Below, in pieces: positions 51,606 to 61,658 of a DNA stretch of 64,000 bases. The notes under the pieces were generated by a model. It made no database searches. It was given only the letters and a program-made list of their open reading frames with translations, and was not told the DNA's origin. The stretch's first letter is position 1; each line of letters starts with the position of its first letter. Source of the stretch: UBA1738 sp045655325 (GTDB lineage Bacteria; Bacillota; Clostridia; UBA1381); assembly GCA_045655325.1 (NCBI GenBank), contig JAZOOY010000006.1:1-64000 (forward strand). The letters run 5' to 3'. Made by a program: the position numbers and the translations under genes.

Positions 51606-54600
51606 ATGAAATGTAAAAAGCTATTTGCATTACTACTTTCACTATGCATGATTGCAAGCTCATTTGTAGCTGTATCAGTAGCGGCAGAAACAGAATATGT
51701 TATCGACATTAATCTGCCTCTTGATGATGCAAGCGAACTTACTTGGGTACAACCAGGCGTAACAGTAAGTAATGCCAACGAAATTGGAGGCAGAGACGCC
51801 GTTGTTAAAGCAGAGGGCGTGGCAAACTCCAATAACAACACAGTGGGTGTAAAACTTCCAGACGGTTTTGCATTCTGCGAAGGAGACGTTCTTACATATA
51901 GTTTAGACGTTTATTCAGAAACAGCAATTAATCCTGATTTATGGTTAAGAAATCATGGTGCTAGCGCAAACTTAAATCCAATGGCAGTGTTCTATAGCCA
52001 ACCAATGGCAACTGGCGAATGGATAACTCTTACAAAGACAGTTACTTATGACGAGTTAGAAGCTATTATTCCTGTTGTAAACAGCAACGGAACATTTGCT
52101 ACAGCAGGTGACTACGCATTCTATCTTCGTCCAAGATCTGATGCAACATTATATCTTGACAATCTACAGCTAACAGTTGAAAGAGAAGTTGTAGCAGAGC
52201 CGGAAAGAGGCAATGTTATTGATATGGAAATTAACAGTGCAAGCGATGTTACTTGGTGCCAACCAGGCGTAACAGTTTCTGATGCTAACGCAATTGGCGG
52301 AAGAGACAACGTTGTTAAATTGGCAGGTCTTTCAAACAGTAACAACAACACAGCAGGTGTTAAGCTTCCTGACGGATTTGCTTTTGAAGAAGGCGACGTT
52401 CTTTCATATAGTTTTGATATCTATGCAGAAACTGCAGGTTCATACAACCCTGATATGTGGATGAGAAATCACGACAGCAGTCTAAATCCATTCGCTACAT
52501 TCTATGAACAGCCAGTAGCTGGAAACACATGGGTAACTGTAAAACAGACATTCACATATGAACAGATGAACGAAAAGATTGCTAGTACAAGTACCGGAAC
52601 ATTTGATTTAGCAGGTAACTATGCATTCTACATTCGCCCAAGAAGCAATATAACAGCATACATTGATAACTTCAATGTAACAGTTGCAAGAGTTGGCTAC
52701 GAAGCTCCTGAAGAAGTAGTAAGAGGCAATGTTGTTGATATCGATGTTAATGACGCAAGCGATATGTCTTGGACAGGTAGCGAAGCTGTAGTACTTTCAG
52801 ACGTTGATGGTATCGGCGGAAGAGACAACGTTGTTAAGGCAGAAGGCGTTGCAAACTCTAACAACAACACAGTAGGTGTTAAACTTGGTGATACTTTTGC
52901 ATTCTGTGAAGGTGACATTCTTACATATAGTGTAGATGTTTACTCAGAAACAGCAATTAACCCTGATATGTGGCTAAGAAATCACACAAACCTACCAATA
53001 TACACAGTATTCTATAACACACCAATTGCAACAAATACTTGGACTACTATCACAAAGACAGTTACATATGCTGATCTTGTTGCAACAGGTGTTACAGGTT
53101 GGGATGAAGAAGGTACTTATGCACTTTACATTCGTCCAAGAAGTAATGCAACAGTATACTTTGATAACTTTAAGGTGACAGTTTCAAGAGAAGGATATGA
53201 AGAACCTGAACTACCACCGGTAGATCCAGAAGAACCAACTCCTACTCCAACACCAACTCCTACACCAACTCCTACTCCTACACCTGATGCTCCGGTTGAT
53301 CCAGAACCAACACCAGATGCAGATAGAGGAAATGTTATTGATATCAATGCTGGTTCAGCAAGTGGACTGACATTCATTGGTGCAAATGTTTCTCTTACTG
53401 ATAATGTCACAATTGGTGGAAGAGATGGCGTTGTTAAAGCTGATAACGTAAGCAATTCTAACACAGGTTTCGTAGGTGTAAAGCTTCCTGATGGATTTGC
53501 ATTCGAAGCAGACGACATCGTTACATATAGTGTAGATGTTTATTCAGAAACAGCAAACTATAAGCCTGACATCTATATAAGAGACCACTCAGACTTTAAC
53601 CCAATGGCTGTATACTATGGACAGCCAACAGCAGCTAATGAATGGATAACAGTAACAAAAACTGTTACAGTAGCTGAACTTGACGCAGTAGTTTCAACTG
53701 TAAATAGCTCAGGTACATTCGTTTCAGCTGGTAACTATGGTATTTATGTTCGTCCAAGAGATTGTTCAACACTTTATGTTGACAACTTCAAGGTAACAGT
53801 TTCAAGAGTTGGTTATGTAGCTCCGGAAGTGCCGGATGATCCAACACCAACACCACCTCCTATGGATGAAGGCGAAAAGATTACAGTATATGAAAATGAA
53901 TCACCACTTAATGAAGCAAAAGAACTTACATGGGTAGCAACTGACGCTGTAATCGTAACAGAAGCTGACGGAATCGGTGGAAGAGACGATGTTCTAAAGG
54001 CAGAGGGTCTTGATAACTCTAACAATAATACAGTAGGTATCAGCTTACCTGAAGGCTTTGCGTTCGCAGCAGGTGACGTTGTTACAATCAGCGTTGATGT
54101 TTACTCAGAAAAAGCTGTGAAACCTGACCTATGGATCAGAAACCACGACAGTTCACTAAATCCATTTGTATCATTCTATCACGAAGGAATAGCTGCAAAT
54201 ACATGGACAACTGTATCAAAGACAACTACATTTGAAGAAATGATGACAATAGTTGCGGGTTCAAATAGCACAGGAACATTTGCTACAGCAGGTAAGTATG
54301 CTATTTACATTCGTCCAAGAAGTGCTGCAACACTATATCTTGATAACTTCAATATTAAAGTTGAAGGATATGAGAGAAGTGAAGTTGTAGGACTTGCAGG
54401 TTATGAAGTTATCGAACAGGCTATTGACAGTGTGACAATCAAAGCTACATTCAGTGGTAACATTGTTGCAAAGGCTATCTATGACGCTTGCTCAATAAAG
54501 GGCAAAGAAGACGATAACAACATAGCTATTAATGTAGTAAGAGACGATAATGATAAGAAGATTGCAGTAATCACAGTTTCAGGCTTGGCATCAAGCACTA

Positions 54601-54953
54601 AATATGATTTAGTATTGGATGGAATAGTTCTACCTACTGCAACAATTTCATTCGAAACTTTGGATGAAGCAACTGTTGAGGCTAATCTTGAAGATGGTAA
54701 GATTAAGTATTCAATTATAAACAATACAGATGAAACTAAAGAAATCTATACTGTTCTTCTACGTTGCAAAGGAAATACTGTTATTGAATCAATAATTGTT
54801 CCACCTGAAGAAGGCGGCTGTGCAAGTGAAGGTACTGTTAGCGGTGAAAAAGAAGTAACAGCACTTAATGCTGGCGAATACTTCAGAGTATTTGCTTGGA
54901 CAGTTGATAATGGCAACGTAAATTCTATGGCACCATTCGTGGTGATTGAATAA
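51606..54953 (+). CDS. Secreted protein with five tandem CBM-like repeats
   Basis: A 1115-residue secreted protein that I do not recognise. The signal peptide ends near Ala27 (VSVAA, then ETEY). Five copies of a ~165-residue beta-rich module begin near residues 32, 204, 376, 577 and 761. Each has a GGRDxVVK-type turn, NSNNNTVGVKLPDGFAF, LTYSxDVYSET, PDxWxRNH and YIRPRSxATxYxDNF. The order and the strand pattern resemble jelly-roll carbohydrate-binding modules (CBM4/9/22-like); this is inference. A Pro-Thr linker (about 543-566) separates modules 3 and 4 and a shorter one separates 4 and 5. The last ~190 residues form another domain. There is no catalytic domain or LPXTG, and no SLH domain in this protein. 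AAGGAGG precedes the ATG. Confidence 0.85.
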   Translation: MKCKKLFALLLSLCMIASSFVAVSVAAETEYVIDINLPLDDASELTWVQPGVTVSNANEIGGRDAVVKAEGVANSNNNTVGVKLPDGFAFCEGDVLTYSLDVYSETAINPDLWLRNHGASANLNPMAVFYSQPMATGEWITLTKTVTYDELEAIIPVVNSNGTFATAGDYAFYLRPRSDATLYLDNLQLTVEREVVAEPERGNVIDMEINSASDVTWCQPGVTVSDANAIGGRDNVVKLAGLSNSNNNTAGVKLPDGFAFEEGDVLSYSFDIYAETAGSYNPDMWMRNHDSSLNPFATFYEQPVAGNTWVTVKQTFTYEQMNEKIASTSTGTFDLAGNYAFYIRPRSNITAYIDNFNVTVARVGYEAPEEVVRGNVVDIDVNDASDMSWTGSEAVVLSDVDGIGGRDNVVKAEGVANSNNNTVGVKLGDTFAFCEGDILTYSVDVYSETAINPDMWLRNHTNLPIYTVFYNTPIATNTWTTITKTVTYADLVATGVTGWDEEGTYALYIRPRSNATVYFDNFKVTVSREGYEEPELPPVDPEEPTPTPTPTPTPTPTPTPDAPVDPEPTPDADRGNVIDINAGSASGLTFIGANVSLTDNVTIGGRDGVVKADNVSNSNTGFVGVKLPDGFAFEADDIVTYSVDVYSETANYKPDIYIRDHSDFNPMAVYYGQPTAANEWITVTKTVTVAELDAVVSTVNSSGTFVSAGNYGIYVRPRDCSTLYVDNFKVTVSRVGYVAPEVPDDPTPTPPPMDEGEKITVYENESPLNEAKELTWVATDAVIVTEADGIGGRDDVLKAEGLDNSNNNTVGISLPEGFAFAAGDVVTISVDVYSEKAVKPDLWIRNHDSSLNPFVSFYHEGIAANTWTTVSKTTTFEEMMTIVAGSNSTGTFATAGKYAIYIRPRSAATLYLDNFNIKVEGYERSEVVGLAGYEVIEQAIDSVTIKATFSGNIVAKAIYDACSIKGKEDDNNIAINVVRDDNDKKIAVITVSGLASSTKYDLVLDGIVLPTATISFETLDEATVEANLEDGKIKYSIINNTDETKEIYTVLLRCKGNTVIESIIVPPEEGGCASEGTVSGEKEVTALNAGEYFRVFAWTVDNGNVNSMAPFVVIE
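51699..54371 (+). repeat. Five-fold tandem coding repeat
   Basis: Units of roughly 515 bases begin near 51699, 52215, 52731, 53334 and 53886. They share long stretches of similar codons (for instance the AACAACAACAC and ATTCGTCCAAGAAG type segments). The last two starts are spaced further apart because linker DNA lies between units 3, 4 and 5. The pattern fits repeated internal duplication. Confidence 0.8.
53234..53284 (+). repeat. Pro-Thr linker microrepeat
   Basis: About nine tandem hexamers of the form CCT/CCA-ACT/ACA encoding Pro-Thr. Changes of whole units would keep the frame and alter only linker length. Confidence 0.85.
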
Positions 54954-54990
54954 TTTCACACATAATTTGAAGAACAGGAGGATATGTAAA

Positions 54991-56244
54991 GTGAAGAAAA
55001 TTTTAGCACTTTTATTGTCAGTAGCAATGCTTTTGATTCCAATGTCTGCTTTTGCGGATACAATCGAACCAAACATTGACTATACCAATGATAAAGTAAC
55101 AATCACAGGCGAATTCTTGAGTACCGATGGTGCAGAAGATAAAATCGCAACTTTGGTTGTTTTAAAAGATGGAAAAACATTTCCAATAACAGACCTTGTG
55201 GCTGATGCTGAATTTATCAGCTGGGCTGACCAGTGTGCTGTAAAAGAAGGTAAGTTTACTTTCGTAATAGACACATCTGCAACACCTAACGGAACATATA
55301 ATTTTAATATTTCTGCTCCGGGTGTGGAAAAAACATTTGATGGCTCATTCACATATGACGCTGCTGTTGTAGAAAATGCAATATTAGAACAGCTTAATGA
55401 TAGCAAAGTAAAAGCTGCAGGTATTGACAATTATATAAGAGTAAGCGCAAGAGGTAAAATTGTTGCAATAGATGCAACAGTTGTTGAAGAATATGAAGCT
55501 CTTAAGAATCCAATGAAGGTAGCTACAGCTATGATTGGAGAGAGAGCATTCTCATCTTTAAATGACTTTGTAACAAAGCTAAAGGATGCAGTTAAGAAGC
55601 AGGCAAAGGCTGAAAAGGGAAGTTCTACCGGTGGCGGTGGTGGCGGAAGCACACCAAGCTTCGGCGGCGGAGCTACTGCTGGAATTATTGCACCGGTAGC
55701 AAACCCAAATCCATTCGTTGATATTCACAACTCATTCTGGGGTAAGGATGCAATTCTTAACCTTTATAACAAGAATATCGTAAAGGGTAACAACGGTTAC
55801 TTCAGACCGGATGATACAATCACTCGTGCAGAATTTGTACAGATGGTTGTTATGGCATTCGGCTTTGGAATGAAAGGAACAACTGCTAACTTTACTGACG
55901 TTTCAAACAGCGATTGGTTTGTAAATGCAGTTCAGGTTGCTTATTCTAATGGTGTTGTAAACGGTACAACAGCTACTACTTTTGCACCACTTGCAAACAT
56001 CACAAGACAGGATATGATGACAATCCTTTATAATGCTGCAAAGGCAAAGGGTATTAACCTAACAAATGGTGATGCATCATTTACAGATGCAGGTTCTATT
56101 TCAGGATATGCTCAGAATGCAGTAGCAGCAATGGTAGGAAGCAATGTTGTTAGCGGTTACACAGACGGTTCTGTTAAGCCTCTTAACAACGCATCAAGAG
56201 CGGAAGCTGCAACTATGCTAAGCAGATTACTTGAAGTGAAGTAA
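54991..56244 (+). CDS. Secreted protein with three C-terminal SLH domains
   Basis: A 417-residue surface protein. It has an N-terminal signal peptide (VKKILALLLSVAMLL... cleaved near SAFA), a ~200-residue domain of unknown type with two likely Ig-like beta parts, then a Gly/Ser linker (about 222-235), and three SLH domains (about 241-300, 300-355, 362-416). SLH domains bind pyruvylated wall polysaccharide, so the protein should sit in the S-layer. TRAEF, TRQDM and SRAEA mark the three SLH cores. The start is GTG at 54991 behind AGGAGG; the frame upstream to 54946 has no site. It is cotranscribed with both neighbours. Confidence 0.88.
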   Translation: MKKILALLLSVAMLLIPMSAFADTIEPNIDYTNDKVTITGEFLSTDGAEDKIATLVVLKDGKTFPITDLVADAEFISWADQCAVKEGKFTFVIDTSATPNGTYNFNISAPGVEKTFDGSFTYDAAVVENAILEQLNDSKVKAAGIDNYIRVSARGKIVAIDATVVEEYEALKNPMKVATAMIGERAFSSLNDFVTKLKDAVKKQAKAEKGSSTGGGGGGSTPSFGGGATAGIIAPVANPNPFVDIHNSFWGKDAILNLYNKNIVKGNNGYFRPDDTITRAEFVQMVVMAFGFGMKGTTANFTDVSNSDWFVNAVQVAYSNGVVNGTTATTFAPLANITRQDMMTILYNAAKAKGINLTNGDASFTDAGSISGYAQNAVAAMVGSNVVSGYTDGSVKPLNNASRAEAATMLSRLLEVK

Positions 56245-56256
56245 AGGAGGACGGAA

Positions 56257-59022
56257 ATGTTTAAGAAATTTATAGCTTATATTCTTACTGTTTCAGTGCT
56301 TCTTTCAATGCTAGTGGTAAACGTTAGCGCAGCAGATGAAGGAATTTCAGCTGAAAGAGTTGCAAAGTTTGAAAATGCAGTAACTCTTCTTACAAAAATC
56401 GGTGCGATTTCAGAAGAAGATGCATTCAGCTTTGATACAGTAATTTCAAAGGGTAAATTCATTGACATTATGTCAAAGATTGTACCTGTAAGTGATGGCT
56501 CACTAGTTCCTGCATTCCAGGATGTGCCATCAACTCACGAATATTTTAAGGTAATCCAGGGATTTGCAGATGCAGGTTACATTAATGGTAACGCAGGCTC
56601 ATTTGAACCTGACCGTGACATTACATATAATGAAGCATTATATATTGCAATGAACACAATGGGTTACAAAGACTTTATGTCACTAGTTGGTGCTTACCCA
56701 ACAGGCGGTTGGCAGATTGCAAACCAGCTTAACATTAAGATGAAGAACAAGGGTGCTGTTGCAGGTGATATATTCTATATGCTATATCAGGCACTTACAA
56801 CAGATATGCTTGCTATCTCAGGTATGAACAAGGATGCTTTTGTATTCTCAAATGAGGAAGGCGAATCAATTCTTGAAAAGTATCTTGACATTGAAGACAA
56901 AAAGGGTGTTCTTCAGTCAAACGGACAGGTTTCACTTGTTGGTGGCCGTGCTGCTGAAGATGGCGTAATTATTATTGATGGTGTTTCTTATAAAACAGAA
57001 GGCCCATGCAATATCCTTCCAGGATGCACAGTCGATCTATTCTACGACGTAGAAACAAACGATTTAGTTTGTGTACTTGCAGGATCAGAAAACACAATCA
57101 CAGAAATTAATTCTGCTGATATTGACGGATTCATGGAAGACAGATACACATACAAAGTAGAAGGCTCAAAGAAAAGAGCTAAGCTAAGTGAAGAAACAGC
57201 AATCGTTAAAAATAACACACTTGTTGAAGTAGTTCCTAATGATGAATTCATGGAACCTGAAAATGGTAAGGTTATTTTGATTGATAACGGCAGAGGTGTA
57301 GGCTTTGATGTAGTTTATATTAATGAATACACAAGCTTCGTTGTAAAAGCTGTTGAAAGTGATGTAACTACTATTACTTTTAAGGCAGATACAAGATACA
57401 ACATTCCAAACGTAGTTGCAAATACTGAAAACAACGTAACTGCTGTTTACGATGCAGAAGGAAATAACGTTCCTGTTGAAGACATCAGTATCGGAACAGT
57501 TATTTCTGTAATGGGTAATGTAGTAGATGGTGTTATTGCTGCAGAAGAAATTGTTATTTCAAACGGCATTGTAACCGGTGCTCTTACATCAATTTATTCA
57601 GGTACCCCATCATACATTGTTATCGATGATGAAAAATATCCTGTAGCTACTTCAGCTATCGACCCTGAATACAAAAATGTTTTCTTAGGAACAATTTCTC
57701 CACAGATTGATATGACTTTCTTCGTTGACTTCATGGGTAACATCGTTGCTCTAGATGATTCAGTATCAGGAAGTATGGCATACGGTTATCTTCTAAGTGC
57801 AGATATGGGCACAAACGAAAACGGTGATGATTGTATTATTGCTGAAATCTTCAGTGAAATCGGTTCTATAATCAAGTACAAGGTATCAACAAAGAGAATC
57901 TTCGTTGATGGTGTACCAAGTGAAGGAAAGTCACTTGACTTTGAAACATTGGATAAGGTATATCTACCAAAGTTCAAGGCTGGTATAAATAAGCTTGTAA
58001 GATACGATGTAAACAACGATAGAGAACTAAACAAGATTGACTTTGCGAAATCAATCACAGATACTACAGGTCCAGAACCTACAGTAGACGATAGATTGTA
58101 CTGGTCAGTAGACAATCTTTCTGGCGGAGAATCTACATTCACTCAGTTCTACGGAAGTAAGAAGGCTTTTGGAGATAAGGTACACGTAGACGACGATACT
58201 ATTATCTTCAAACTTCCTGACATTGAACAAGATGCAGATGAATCTGAATACAAGGTAATCAGAAGCATTGGCGGTCTAAAAGATGGACGTTACGGTGTAG
58301 TTGCATACAAACTTGGTACAGATATGATGTACGCAAAGGTAGTAGTAGTTAGAGAACTATTAACTCCTTCACTTTCAGCAGACCATATCGGTAATATGAT
58401 CGTTAAAAAGATTACTCAGATTCTTAACGAATATGGTGAATCAACATACTCAATCACTCTTTTGGGTATGAACGGTGAAAAGACATATACTACAAAGAAT
58501 GAAAGAGTTGCACAGTATCCAGTCACATTACAGAACGAACCAACAGCTAAGAATCCAACTACAAATGAAGCTGCTCCAAGAATGATAGTTCCTGGTGATA
58601 TTGTTCGTTGCTACTTGACAGAAGATGAAACATCTATTGCTAAGATTGCTGTATGTTACGATATCAGAAAGGCAAGCATGCCGGTAGTTGACAGCAGTAT
58701 TTCTAACTGGGTATCAGATAATGGTACTTTAGGTGACGGTTTCGTATACGCAATGGATGACAAACGTATCGGTATTTCAACAGGTGAAATGCCTGAAGTA
58801 GGAACAGCTCTTGAAGATAATGAATTCAGCACATATCTATTGAATTCGTTCAAGATCTACAAGGTTGAAACTACAGGCGTTGGAACAAACAGAGTAGCTC
58901 GTGACATAGTTCCAGCAGATGCTTCAGACATTAAGTCATTTAAGCTAAACGGAACTAACTGCTCAAGAGTTGTTTCTCTATCATCAAGAGGTTCAGGTCA
59001 AATGTTGTTCATAATTGAATAA
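56257..59022 (+). CDS. Large secreted protein with N-terminal SLH-like region
   Basis: A 921-residue secreted protein. The signal peptide ends near VSAA (residue 25). Residues about 33-190 hold three SLH-like units, of which the second (PAFQDVPSTHEYFKVIQGFA to DRDITYNEALYIA) is clearest. The remaining ~730 residues are beta-rich, with no enzyme motif I can see and no LPXTG. Size, SLH anchoring and high Asx/Val content make it a candidate S-layer structural protein or surface scaffold. AAAGGAGG precedes the ATG, 12 bases after the previous stop. A terminator follows. Confidence 0.82.
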   Translation: MFKKFIAYILTVSVLLSMLVVNVSAADEGISAERVAKFENAVTLLTKIGAISEEDAFSFDTVISKGKFIDIMSKIVPVSDGSLVPAFQDVPSTHEYFKVIQGFADAGYINGNAGSFEPDRDITYNEALYIAMNTMGYKDFMSLVGAYPTGGWQIANQLNIKMKNKGAVAGDIFYMLYQALTTDMLAISGMNKDAFVFSNEEGESILEKYLDIEDKKGVLQSNGQVSLVGGRAAEDGVIIIDGVSYKTEGPCNILPGCTVDLFYDVETNDLVCVLAGSENTITEINSADIDGFMEDRYTYKVEGSKKRAKLSEETAIVKNNTLVEVVPNDEFMEPENGKVILIDNGRGVGFDVVYINEYTSFVVKAVESDVTTITFKADTRYNIPNVVANTENNVTAVYDAEGNNVPVEDISIGTVISVMGNVVDGVIAAEEIVISNGIVTGALTSIYSGTPSYIVIDDEKYPVATSAIDPEYKNVFLGTISPQIDMTFFVDFMGNIVALDDSVSGSMAYGYLLSADMGTNENGDDCIIAEIFSEIGSIIKYKVSTKRIFVDGVPSEGKSLDFETLDKVYLPKFKAGINKLVRYDVNNDRELNKIDFAKSITDTTGPEPTVDDRLYWSVDNLSGGESTFTQFYGSKKAFGDKVHVDDDTIIFKLPDIEQDADESEYKVIRSIGGLKDGRYGVVAYKLGTDMMYAKVVVVRELLTPSLSADHIGNMIVKKITQILNEYGESTYSITLLGMNGEKTYTTKNERVAQYPVTLQNEPTAKNPTTNEAAPRMIVPGDIVRCYLTEDETSIAKIAVCYDIRKASMPVVDSSISNWVSDNGTLGDGFVYAMDDKRIGISTGEMPEVGTALEDNEFSTYLLNSFKIYKVETTGVGTNRVARDIVPADASDIKSFKLNGTNCSRVVSLSSRGSGQMLFIIE

Positions 59023-59046
59023 TATTTTGTGTAATTAATACTATAC

Positions 59047-59080
59047 AAAACCCCTCAATGTAATCATTGGGGGGTTTTTA
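59047..59080 (+). terminator. Terminator of the surface protein operon
   Basis: AAAACCCCTCAATG (59047-59060) and CATTGGGGGGTTTT (59065-59078) pair around TAAT, with one G-U pair. Confidence 0.85.
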
Positions 59081-59177
59081 TCAATAAAATGATAATAATA
59101 TTAGTTTTATGGGTATTATTTTATATAAGTTGCACAACAAATATGAAGATATTACATAAAAAACTATAAATATTTCA

Positions 59178-59206
59178 TTTACTATTTATAGGTTTTGTTG
59201 TAAAAT
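59178..59206 (+). promoter_or_regulatory. Candidate promoter of the importer operon
   Basis: TTTACT at 59178-59183, 17-base spacer, TAAAAT at 59201-59206. It is weaker than most in this window, which would suit an activator-dependent promoter. The A/T-rich region 59081-59177 shows nothing else. Confidence 0.55.
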
Positions 59207-59261
59207 ATTTATATAAAAATGGAAAGGAGAACGGGTTTTAAAAAAATCCGAAAGGGAAACT

Positions 59262-60710
59262 ATGAAAAAGTTTTTAAAAGTAATTAGTATGCTTCTTGTT
59301 TTCGCAACACTAGCAACAGTTATGGTAGGTTGTGGCAAGAAAGTAGACGAAGATGGCGTACCAACACTTGTTTGGTACATGCGTAAGCCTACAGGTGATA
59401 TGTCTCACCAGGCACAGGTTGAAGAAGCTGCCAATGCAATCATTGAGCCAGCTATCGGTGCAAAGGTTCACTTTGAATTTGTTGATGCCGGCGCTTGGGA
59501 TCAGAAGAAGAGCGTTCTTATCAACTCAGGTGAAGAATTTGACCTAATTCTTGAAATGGGCGAAACATTTGTTACAAACGCAGAAAAGGGTGCTTTCCTT
59601 GACCTTCGTGAATATATGAATGACGAATATATTCCTGAAATCATGTCAAGAGTTGGCGAATTTGCTTGGGACGCTGTAACATTCAGAGATGGTGGCGTTT
59701 ATGCTATTCCTTCTGAAACATTCTATGTTCCATACGCAGGTTTCTGCTTCAAGGCTGACATTGCTGACAAGTATAACTTTGACGTAAAGAGCGCTGACAG
59801 CTATGACGATCTAGAAAAGCTATTTAAGGCTGTTAAAGAAAATGAATCAGGTATGTATGGTACTCTAAGACTTACAGAGCTTCCATCAGTAGATTACATA
59901 CCATCAACAATCGAACCGGTACTATTTGACGTTGCAAACGATAAGTTTATCGCTATCGTTGACTCACCGGACAAGATTGAATACTGGAAAGCTGCAAGCA
60001 AGTTCTACAAAGCCGGATACATTCCTGCAGACGCTGCTTCAAAGACAGAAACAGCTTCAGAAATTAAGAGTGGTAGATACGCTTCAATGCACGCTCAGCT
60101 AAGTGAAGAAAAATCTTCTAACTACTGGGGATTCAAGTGCTACGAAGGCCCAATCAAGTTCGGTAGAATTAACAGAACAAACGTTACAAACTGTGTAACA
60201 GCTATCAGCCGTACATCAAAGAATCCTGAAAAGGCTCTTGCACTTCTTGACCTAATCTGGAAGGATAGAGAACTTTCAAACCTTCTTGCTTTCGGTATCG
60301 AAGGTCTTGACTATGAAGTAACAGCTAACCCTGGCACAGATGACAGATTCATTCAGGCTAACACAGGTAATGATGTTAAGTGGGCAATCTGGCACAACTG
60401 GTTAGGCCCTCTATGGGATCAGTATGACTCATCATGGAACAGAGTTGAATCTCTAATGTTCCGTAAGGAAAAGAACGAAACAGCTGAAATTTCTCCTGTT
60501 ATCGGTTTCTTACCAGACCTTTCAAAGTTTAAGACAGAAACTGCTATGTGTGCTTCAATCGTAACAGAGACAAAGACAATCCTTGAAACAGGTTCAATGC
60601 CAGATTATGATAAGTACTACGCTGAAATGAAGGCAAGATTTGAAGAAGCTGGTCTATATGACATCGTTGATGAATTCAATAAACAGTACGAGGAATGGAA
60701 AAATAAATAA
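59262..60710 (+). CDS. Solute-binding lipoprotein of a carbohydrate ABC importer
   Basis: A 482-residue extracellular binding protein. The lipoprotein signal has lipobox VMVGC with the lipidated Cys at about residue 24. The mature protein has the type I/CUT1 periplasmic-binding fold (LILEMGETFVTNAEKGAFLD, VYAIPSETFYVPYAGFCF). Its C-terminus (EFNKQYEEWKNK) resembles the DUF3502-containing proteins that pair with LplB/YtcP-type permeases. The ligand is unknown, and oligosaccharides are expected. It has an AAAGGG site, and the stop overlaps the next start (TAATG). Confidence 0.9.
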   Translation: MKKFLKVISMLLVFATLATVMVGCGKKVDEDGVPTLVWYMRKPTGDMSHQAQVEEAANAIIEPAIGAKVHFEFVDAGAWDQKKSVLINSGEEFDLILEMGETFVTNAEKGAFLDLREYMNDEYIPEIMSRVGEFAWDAVTFRDGGVYAIPSETFYVPYAGFCFKADIADKYNFDVKSADSYDDLEKLFKAVKENESGMYGTLRLTELPSVDYIPSTIEPVLFDVANDKFIAIVDSPDKIEYWKAASKFYKAGYIPADAASKTETASEIKSGRYASMHAQLSEEKSSNYWGFKCYEGPIKFGRINRTNVTNCVTAISRTSKNPEKALALLDLIWKDRELSNLLAFGIEGLDYEVTANPGTDDRFIQANTGNDVKWAIWHNWLGPLWDQYDSSWNRVESLMFRKEKNETAEISPVIGFLPDLSKFKTETAMCASIVTETKTILETGSMPDYDKYYAEMKARFEEAGLYDIVDEFNKQYEEWKNK

Positions 60711-61639
60711 TGAAACAGGTAAACAAGAAAAATAAATTTGCAAGCGACTTTAAGAGAAGCTTACCATTTTTACTTTTGGCGTTGCCGGGTGCTGTGGTTT
60801 TGTTCTTGTTCAGATTGATGCCGCTATTCGGTTTGGTATTACCTTTTAAGAACTATAACCCAACTTTAGGTTTCTGGAAGTCAGATTGGGCAGGATTCCA
60901 AAACTTTGAATTCTTGTTCAGAAGTAATGACGTACTTAATGCTACAAGAAACACACTATTTTACAACGCTGTCGGCATTGTTGCCGGCATCGTTGTGGGT
61001 GTTGGTATAGCACTACTATTATTTGAACTTGCAAACAAGTATGTAAAAATTTATCAAACAATTCTATATTTGCCATACTTTATTTCTTTCGTCGTAGTTG
61101 CGTTTATCATGAAGGGTCTTTTGGATATGGATTATGGTATATTCAATAAGATTATTGTGTACTTCGGCGGAGAAAAGGTGATGTGGTATAATAATCCGGA
61201 GTATTGGTTCTGGATTATCCCAATATTAAGCGTATGGAAGAGCCTTGGTAACAACGTTCTTATGTATTATGCAGCACTTATTGGTATTAGTCCTGAACTA
61301 TACGAGTCTGCAAGAATTGACGGTGCAGGAAAGCTTAAGCAAGTATGGTACATCTCAATCCCAATGATTAAGAACATTATCGTAGTATTGTTCATTCTAA
61401 ATATTGGTAAGATCATGTATGCAGACTTTGGTTTGTTCTACAACGTGCCACTTAATATCGGTCTGCTATACCCGGCAACAGACGTACTGGATACTTATGT
61501 ATACCGTGCATTGATGACTATTGGTGATATTGGTATGTCTTCTGCAGCGGCCTTCTATCAGGCAGTTGTTGGCTTTATTCTTGTTATTGTCAGCAACAGT
61601 GTTGCTAAGAAGATTGACCCTGAAAGCGGAATGTTCTAA
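60710..61639 (+). CDS. ABC importer permease, LplB/YteP type
   Basis: A 309-residue membrane subunit with about six helices. The EAA loop reads ELYESARIDGAGKLKQVWYI, the contact site for the ATPase. N-terminal FLFRLMPLFGLVLPFKNYN is typical of the LplB-like branch of CUT1 permeases that import oligosaccharides such as rhamnogalacturonan fragments or xylan fragments. It is coupled to the binding protein gene by a one-base overlap. It forms a heterodimer with the next product. Confidence 0.92.
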   Translation: MKQVNKKNKFASDFKRSLPFLLLALPGAVVLFLFRLMPLFGLVLPFKNYNPTLGFWKSDWAGFQNFEFLFRSNDVLNATRNTLFYNAVGIVAGIVVGVGIALLLFELANKYVKIYQTILYLPYFISFVVVAFIMKGLLDMDYGIFNKIIVYFGGEKVMWYNNPEYWFWIIPILSVWKSLGNNVLMYYAALIGISPELYESARIDGAGKLKQVWYISIPMIKNIIVVLFILNIGKIMYADFGLFYNVPLNIGLLYPATDVLDTYVYRALMTIGDIGMSSAAAFYQAVVGFILVIVSNSVAKKIDPESGMF

Positions 61640-61658
61640 TAAGAGAGGTAAATGATAG

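Noticed and set aside
53126..53518. Reverse-strand frame with a Gly-Val repeat
   Set aside because: It is the antisense reading of the Pro-Thr linker; the forward frame is a complete secreted protein.
51699..54371. Regularly spaced repeats as a possible CRISPR array
   Set aside because: The units are about 515 bases, coding and in one frame; there are no short repeat-spacer units or cas genes.
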